Positions 1 to 6,309 of a DNA stretch of 6,309 nucleotides are shown here, one piece after another (position 1 is the stretch's first letter; each line of letters opens with the position of its first letter). Source of the DNA: DATCSE01 sp036568605 (GTDB lineage Bacteria; Pseudomonadota; Gammaproteobacteria; Burkholderiales; Burkholderiaceae_C); NCBI GenBank assembly GCA_036568605.1, contig DATCSE010000220.1, positions 1 through 6,309 on the forward strand. Reading direction: 5' to 3'. The position numbers were made by a program, and so were the translations under genes. Under the pieces are notes generated by a model, which ran no database searches, was not told where the DNA came from, and saw only the letters and a list, made by a program, of their open reading frames with translations.

Positions 1-388
1 AGAGCCGATAGCGCATCGCGAAGGCACCGACCAGCGAGCCCAGGTTGAGGTTGAACGCATACGAGACGAAGCCGACCGCGGCCACTTGCCGCGCCGGGAG
101 CCGGTGACCCGTGTAGTGGCGGCCGATCAGGTCATAGCCGCAGTACACGACATGGCTGGCGGCCGCCAGGCCCGCGGCCAATGCGAGCGTCCGCATGGGA
201 TAGGCGTGGATCGCGCGGAACACCGCCGGCCAGTCCAGCGTTCGCGCGCGGTCGATCAACACCCAGGCGACGACCGAGAAGAACACGATCGTCAGCGCGC
301 GCTTCACGAGAGGCCGTCGGGTGCGCCTCTCGTCTGTCCGGGCATGGGCCGGTGCAGAACGGCCCGGGCGAACCAGTTCATGCGGCAT
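1..388 (-). CDS. ybhN: YbhN-like integral membrane protein (UPF0104 / LPG synthase transmembrane family), 3' end outside the window
   Basis: The gene starts at ATG 388-386 and runs off the left edge, giving 129 codons of the N-terminal part. I see a basic, Arg-rich leader (residues 1-30) and three hydrophobic segments at about 31-46, 66-86 and 102-122. The stretch FVSYAFNLNLGSLVGAFAMR (107-126) and the preceding YDLIGRHYTGHRL (85-97) match, by recall, the corresponding part of E. coli YbhN (YDLLARFYCGHKL, CYAFNL, GMRYRLY). The family shares the membrane region of lysyl-phosphatidylglycerol synthase/flippase proteins, so a role in handling phospholipids in the inner membrane is plausible but not shown. 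It is the last visible gene of an operon: its start lies 2 bases after the clsB stop, and its Shine-Dalgarno is inside the last clsB codons. The leader before the first helix is longer than I recall for E. coli YbhN. Family assignment is firm; biochemical role is unknown. Confidence 0.86.
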   Translation of the reverse strand, partial: MPHELVRPGRSAPAHARTDERRTRRPLVKRALTIVFFSVVAWVLIDRARTLDWPAVFRAIHAYPMRTLALAAGLAAASHVVYCGYDLIGRHYTGHRLPARQVAAVGFVSYAFNLNLGSLVGAFAMRYRL

Positions 389-390
389 CG

Positions 391-1659
391 TCACCTTCCG
401 TACGGGTGTTCGGTGGCCGGACGCGTGCCGCGCAGACGTTCGTCATCGGCCGGCCGGCGGTCGTCGGTCTGCGGCGGCGGATAGGACTTCACTCGGGGCG
501 CATGGGGCGGCAGCCAGCTGGCCCACGACGCGAAGTTGCGCAGGAAATGGAACACGACCAGGCTGCGAAACTGCGGCCACAGTCCCAGGCCGCGGCCCGG
601 TTTCGGCGCGACCTCGATGCATCCGGCCGCGATGAGCCGTTCGAGCCTGCCGCGCAGGTCGGCCGCGAACGTCGCGCTGCGCAGCACGACGTTGGCCTCG
701 AGGTTCAACGCCAGGCTGAGCGGATCGAGGTTGCTCGACCCTATGGTCGACCAGTCGTCGTCGACCACGGCGACCTTGCCGTGCAGCGGTCGCTCCAGGT
801 ACTCGTGGATCTTCACGCCGTCGCGCTGCAGGTATTCGTACAGCCAGGTCGCGGCGAACTTGGCGATCGGCATGTCGGGCTTGCCCTGCAGGATCAGCTG
901 GACATCCACGCCACGGCGCGCGGCCCGGCGGATTTCGCGCAGCAGCCGGTGACCCGGAAAGAAATACGCGTTCGCGATCAGCACGCGCTTGCGTGCGGCG
1001 CGTATCGCCGCGCGGTAGTGGCGCTCGATGTCGTTCGAGTGCTCGTGGTTGTCGCGCACGACCAGCAGGGCCCCGACGTCGCCGCACACACCGCGTTGCT
1101 GTTGCGGCGGCGCGGGCTCGAGCCGCTGCGGCCGATGCTCGTGCGCGGCCTGCTCCTGCACGATGGACTGCACGAAGCGATGGATGACGTCGACGATCGG
1201 TCCCTCGAGCTCCACCGCGTAGTCCTGCTTCGCGAGCGGCCCGAAATCCATCAGGTGATCGGCCGAATAGTTGATGCCGCCGACGAACGCGCGCTCGCGA
1301 TCGATCACGACGATCTTGCGGTGCATGCGACGCAGCATCTTCAGGTGCCGCGACAACGGATTCGAGCTCGGATCGAAGCTGCGGAACCGCACGCCGGCCG
1401 CGGTCAAGGTCTCGATGTACCCTTCCGTGACGGGGGCCGACCCGAAGCCGTCGACCATCACGTCGATCTGCACCCCGCGTTGCGCGGCCTGCAGCAGCGC
1501 GGCCTGCAGCTCCAGGCCGACCTTGTCCTCGAAGACGATGAAGGTCTCCAGGATGACCTCGAAGCGTGCCGCCCGGATCGCCGAGAACACGGCCGGGAAG
1601 TACTCTTCGCCGTTCTCGAGCAGCGTCGCGCGATTTCCGGCCACCCAGCGCGACTTCAC
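391..1659 (-). CDS. clsB: Cardiolipin synthase B (phospholipase D superfamily)
   Basis: This 422-residue protein is predicted to make cardiolipin by phosphatidyl transfer at the inner membrane. It carries two HKD motifs: HRKIVVID (H113, K115, D120) followed by FVGGINYS, and HGKVAVVD (H293, K295, D300) followed by GSSNLDPLSLALNLEANV. Two intact HKD half-sites are required to build one active site in this superfamily. The opening (SRWVAGN.ATLLENGEEYFPAVF, then ILETFIVFEDKVG) and the segment ERHYRAAIRAARKRVLIANAYFFPG match E. coli ClsB (YbhO) closely by recall, and length agrees. I chose GTG 1659 over the upstream in-frame ATG at 1707. GTG begins exactly where E. coli ClsB begins, has GGAG 8 bases upstream (1671-1668), and overlaps the ybhP stop as GTGA; the 16 extra residues would lie wholly inside ybhP. 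The linker at about 168-195 is Gln/Pro/His-rich. The substrate pair (two phosphatidylglycerols or another combination) cannot be read from sequence. Confidence 0.94.
   Translation of the reverse strand: MKSRWVAGNRATLLENGEEYFPAVFSAIRAARFEVILETFIVFEDKVGLELQAALLQAAQRGVQIDVMVDGFGSAPVTEGYIETLTAAGVRFRSFDPSSNPLSRHLKMLRRMHRKIVVIDRERAFVGGINYSADHLMDFGPLAKQDYAVELEGPIVDVIHRFVQSIVQEQAAHEHRPQRLEPAPPQQQRGVCGDVGALLVVRDNHEHSNDIERHYRAAIRAARKRVLIANAYFFPGHRLLREIRRAARRGVDVQLILQGKPDMPIAKFAATWLYEYLQRDGVKIHEYLERPLHGKVAVVDDDWSTIGSSNLDPLSLALNLEANVVLRSATFAADLRGRLERLIAAGCIEVAPKPGRGLGLWPQFRSLVVFHFLRNFASWASWLPPHAPRVKSYPPPQTDDRRPADDERLRGTRPATEHPYGR
394..399 (-). promoter_or_regulatory. Ribosome binding site of ybhN inside the clsB end
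   Basis: GGAAGG on the minus strand lies 5 bases before the ATG at 388. It also forms the final Gly-Arg codons of clsB, so ribosomes finishing clsB stop directly on the start of the next gene. This supports both the chosen start and translational coupling. Confidence 0.7.
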
Positions 1660-2465
1660 AGCTCGATCTCCGCGGCCAGAGGTGCATGGTCGGACAGGCG
1701 CGACCACGGGCGGCGCGGCAACGGCAGCGGCGCATGAGCGCGCGCGTTGCGCACATAGATGCGGTCCAGCCGCAGCAGCGGCCAGTGCGCCGGAAAGGTC
1801 TTCGCGGCGGCGCCGTGCGCCTGCACGAAGACCTCGCGCAGCCCGGCGCCGTGCGCCAGCGTGCTATGCGCGCGGTTGCGCCAGTCGTTGAAGTCGCCGG
1901 CGACGAGCAGGATCGAGTGTTCCGGCACCTCACGGCGGATCAGCTCGCACAGCACCTCGAGCTGATGCCGGCGGTGCGCCTCCGTCAGGCCCAGGTGCAC
2001 GCACACCGCATGCACCGCGGCGGATTGCCCCGGCACCTGCAACGCGCAATGCAGCAGGCCGCGCGCCTCGTGCTCGCCGATCGAGGCGTCGTGATTCGCG
2101 AAATGCGTGATCGGAAATTTCGACAGCAGCGCATTGCCGTGATGCCCCTCGGTGTAGACGGCGTTCCGTCCATAGGCGAATTCCGGCCAGATCTCGTCGG
2201 CGAGGAACTCGTAGTGCGGCGCGGCCGGCCAGGCGGTGAAGCGCGTCGAGTGGCCGGCGTGCGACCCTTGCACTTCCTGCAGGAAAACCAGGTCAGCGCC
2301 GACGCTGCGCACGGCTTCGCGCAGATCGTGCAGGATCAGGCGCCGGCTCAGCGCGGCAAAGCCCTTGTGCGTGTTGACCGTCAGGACCCGCAGCGAACGC
2401 ACCGGCCCGGCGGCGGCGGGCCGTGCGGCGGAGCGGAGCTTCGGTGTGATGTCGATGACGGCCAT
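1656..2465 (-). CDS. ybhP: YbhP-like endonuclease/exonuclease/phosphatase family protein
   Basis: A 269-residue soluble protein of the metal-dependent EEP fold (relatives: DNase I, exonuclease III, sphingomyelinases, inositol phosphatases). Visible family residues are N31 in TVNTHKG, metal-binding E64 in LQEV, H157 in VCVHLGL, D191 and N193 in GDFND, D234 in LDRIYV, and the catalytic pair D259-H260 in SDHAPL, so the active site looks complete. HYEFLADEIWPEFAYGRNAV (84-103) and the following GHHGNALLSKFPI strongly recall E. coli YbhP. The substrate is unknown; the operon context suggests a phosphodiester in lipid metabolism, which is inference. I chose ATG 2465: GAGG lies 9 bases upstream, the codons after it are typical of the gene, and its length is nearer the family. 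An in-frame ATG at 2519 would add 18 Arg-rich residues using rarer codons (CGA, GGA, AGG) and cannot be excluded. The stop overlaps the clsB start by 4 bases. No obvious signal peptide is present. Confidence 0.9.
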   Translation of the reverse strand: MAVIDITPKLRSAARPAAAGPVRSLRVLTVNTHKGFAALSRRLILHDLREAVRSVGADLVFLQEVQGSHAGHSTRFTAWPAAPHYEFLADEIWPEFAYGRNAVYTEGHHGNALLSKFPITHFANHDASIGEHEARGLLHCALQVPGQSAAVHAVCVHLGLTEAHRRHQLEVLCELIRREVPEHSILLVAGDFNDWRNRAHSTLAHGAGLREVFVQAHGAAAKTFPAHWPLLRLDRIYVRNARAHAPLPLPRRPWSRLSDHAPLAAEIEL

Positions 2466-2624
2466 GCGGGGGCGCCTCGGCGTTCGAACGCGCACGCGAC
2501 CGTCTCCGGATCGCGACATGCCGCTCTGCCGATTGCAAAGGCCTTCACCATAGGGTTCACCGCCGGATGCCGCTATCGGCTGCGGGCTCGAGGGCCTGTA
2601 GGCTGGCTCCGACCTCGGCCCGAT
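2466..2624. other. Spacer between the kinase stop and ybhP
   Basis: This gap must hold either the ybhP promoter or readthrough from the kinase. I see no good -10/-35 pair and no stem-loop followed by a T run on the minus strand. What is visible: a short hairpin GCCG-CTAT-CGGC (2569-2580), and two direct copies of TTCACC (2544-2549 and 2556-2561) with starts 12 bases apart. If the ybhP start is at 2519 the spacer shrinks to 105 bases. Confidence 0.4.
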
Positions 2625-5981
<3,357 letters not shown>

Positions 5982-6107
5982 GGCCCACCGGCTCGGCGAT
6001 CGGCCATTCTATGCACTGTCCCGTACCGCGCTGCTGCTTTCGGCGCTATCGTGGAAGTCCATCGGGCACCGTCGGTTGCCGGGACGGCGACTGTTGAAGG
6101 AGCGATC
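5982..6107. promoter_or_regulatory. Divergent intergenic region between kinase and secreted-protein gene
   Basis: These 126 bases separate two diverging genes and should contain promoters for both. On the minus strand TAGAAT (6011-6006) resembles a -10 box placed to start the kinase mRNA about 20 bases before its ATG, but I find no matching -35 at 16-18 bases. On the plus strand TATCGT (6047-6052) is a weaker -10 candidate, also without a -35. A possible stem CCGTC/GACGG (6069-6073 with 6083-6087) lies just before the plus-strand ribosome binding site. The role is inferred from gene orientation; none of the individual sites is firm. Confidence 0.5.
6097..6102 (+). promoter_or_regulatory. Ribosome binding site of the divergent gene
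   Basis: AAGGAG lies 5 bases before ATG 6108 (8 before the adjacent ATG 6111). It is the strongest Shine-Dalgarno in the window and is the main support for the partial gene at the right edge. Confidence 0.75.
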
Positions 6108-6309
6108 ATGATGCGCACATGGCTTCCGCCCATCCTCCTTCTTCTCGCGTGCTCCAGCGTTGCTCAGGAGAAGTTCGCCGGCAGCAACCTGGACGTGCGG
6201 ACCGTCCTGGCCTTCAAGGCTTCGGATGCCGCGGTTCAGAAGATGCTTCCCCCCGGCTGGCTGGTGAACGCGCCCACCAGCGGCCCGGCGAAGGGTTCCA
6301 ACCTCAACG
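6108..6309 (+). CDS. Exported or lipid-anchored protein of unknown function, 3' end outside the window
   Basis: The first 67 codons are visible and the frame stays open to the right edge. Translation starts with two adjacent Met codons (6108 and 6111). The beginning, MMRTWLPPILLLLACSSVAQ, is a short export signal: one basic residue, a hydrophobic core, then either a lipobox-like LLAC with Cys15 as the lipidated residue or a signal peptidase I site after about residue 19. The mature part begins EKFAGSNLDVRTVLAFKASD and continues VQKMLPPGWLVNAPTSGPAKGSNLN. I do not recognise the family with certainty. The phrase LPPGW with the following Gly-rich stretch faintly recalls acetoacetate-decarboxylase-like folds, but that is a weak hint only. 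The gene faces away from the kinase and shares its upstream region, so joint regulation is possible. Being incomplete, its size and function cannot be judged here. Confidence 0.75.
   Translation, partial: MMRTWLPPILLLLACSSVAQEKFAGSNLDVRTVLAFKASDAAVQKMLPPGWLVNAPTSGPAKGSNLN

Noticed and set aside
181..1737. A 518-codon open frame on the plus strand opposite clsB
   Set aside because: It is antisense to a gene with clear HKD motifs, is rich in Arg, Ala, Asp and His without any recognisable motif, and is explained by G/C-ending codons on the other strand removing stops.
443..1933. A 496-codon minus-strand frame overlapping clsB and ybhP
   Set aside because: It lies in a different frame from both real genes, is extremely Arg-rich, and lacks all family motifs.
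2592..2621. GGGCC...GGCCC inverted repeat after the kinase stop as a terminator
   Set aside because: The stem is 5 pairs with a 20-base loop, and no T run follows in the minus-strand direction, so it does not look like an intrinsic terminator.
6006..6011. TAGAAT (minus strand) as the kinase -10 box
   Set aside because: No acceptable -35 hexamer is found at 16-18 bases, so it was not listed as a promoter of its own and is only mentioned for the intergenic region.

Overview
The window is GC-rich DNA, and nearly all recognisable coding sequence lies on the minus strand. Codons are strongly biased to G or C at third positions, so long spurious reading frames appear on the opposite strand. Protein content (a ybhP-clsB-ybhN type cluster and a large hybrid sensor kinase with a periplasmic binding-protein domain) suggests a Gram-negative proteobacterium. 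My guess is a betaproteobacterium of the Burkholderiales or a relative. This rests on gene content and recalled homologues, not on a search.

Layout, in the direction of minus-strand transcription (right to left): (1) 5981-2625, one very large gene for a membrane-bound hybrid histidine kinase. It has an NMT1/THI5-like binding-protein sensor in the periplasm, a second membrane helix, a PAS domain, HisKA and HATPase domains, then two receiver domains. (2) A spacer of about 160 bases with no convincing terminator. (3) A tight three-gene operon: a YbhP-like endonuclease/exonuclease/phosphatase-fold protein (2465-1656), the phospholipase-D-type cardiolipin synthase ClsB (1659-391), and the first 129 codons of a YbhN-like multi-spanning membrane protein (388 to the window edge). 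ybhP and clsB overlap by 4 bases; clsB and ybhN are 2 bases apart. (4) On the plus strand, diverging from the kinase across a 126-base intergenic region, the start of a gene for a small exported or lipid-anchored protein of unknown function (6108 to the window edge).

The operon is a membrane-lipid module: ClsB condenses phospholipids to cardiolipin, YbhN belongs to a family sharing the membrane part of lysyl-phosphatidylglycerol synthases, and YbhP has a phosphodiesterase fold of unknown substrate. The kinase probably senses a small solute through its binding-protein domain and sends phosphate through its receivers to a partner not in this window. The most unusual unit here is this kinase with its divergent secreted neighbour. 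No RNA genes, insertion sequences, CRISPR arrays or attachment sites were seen.
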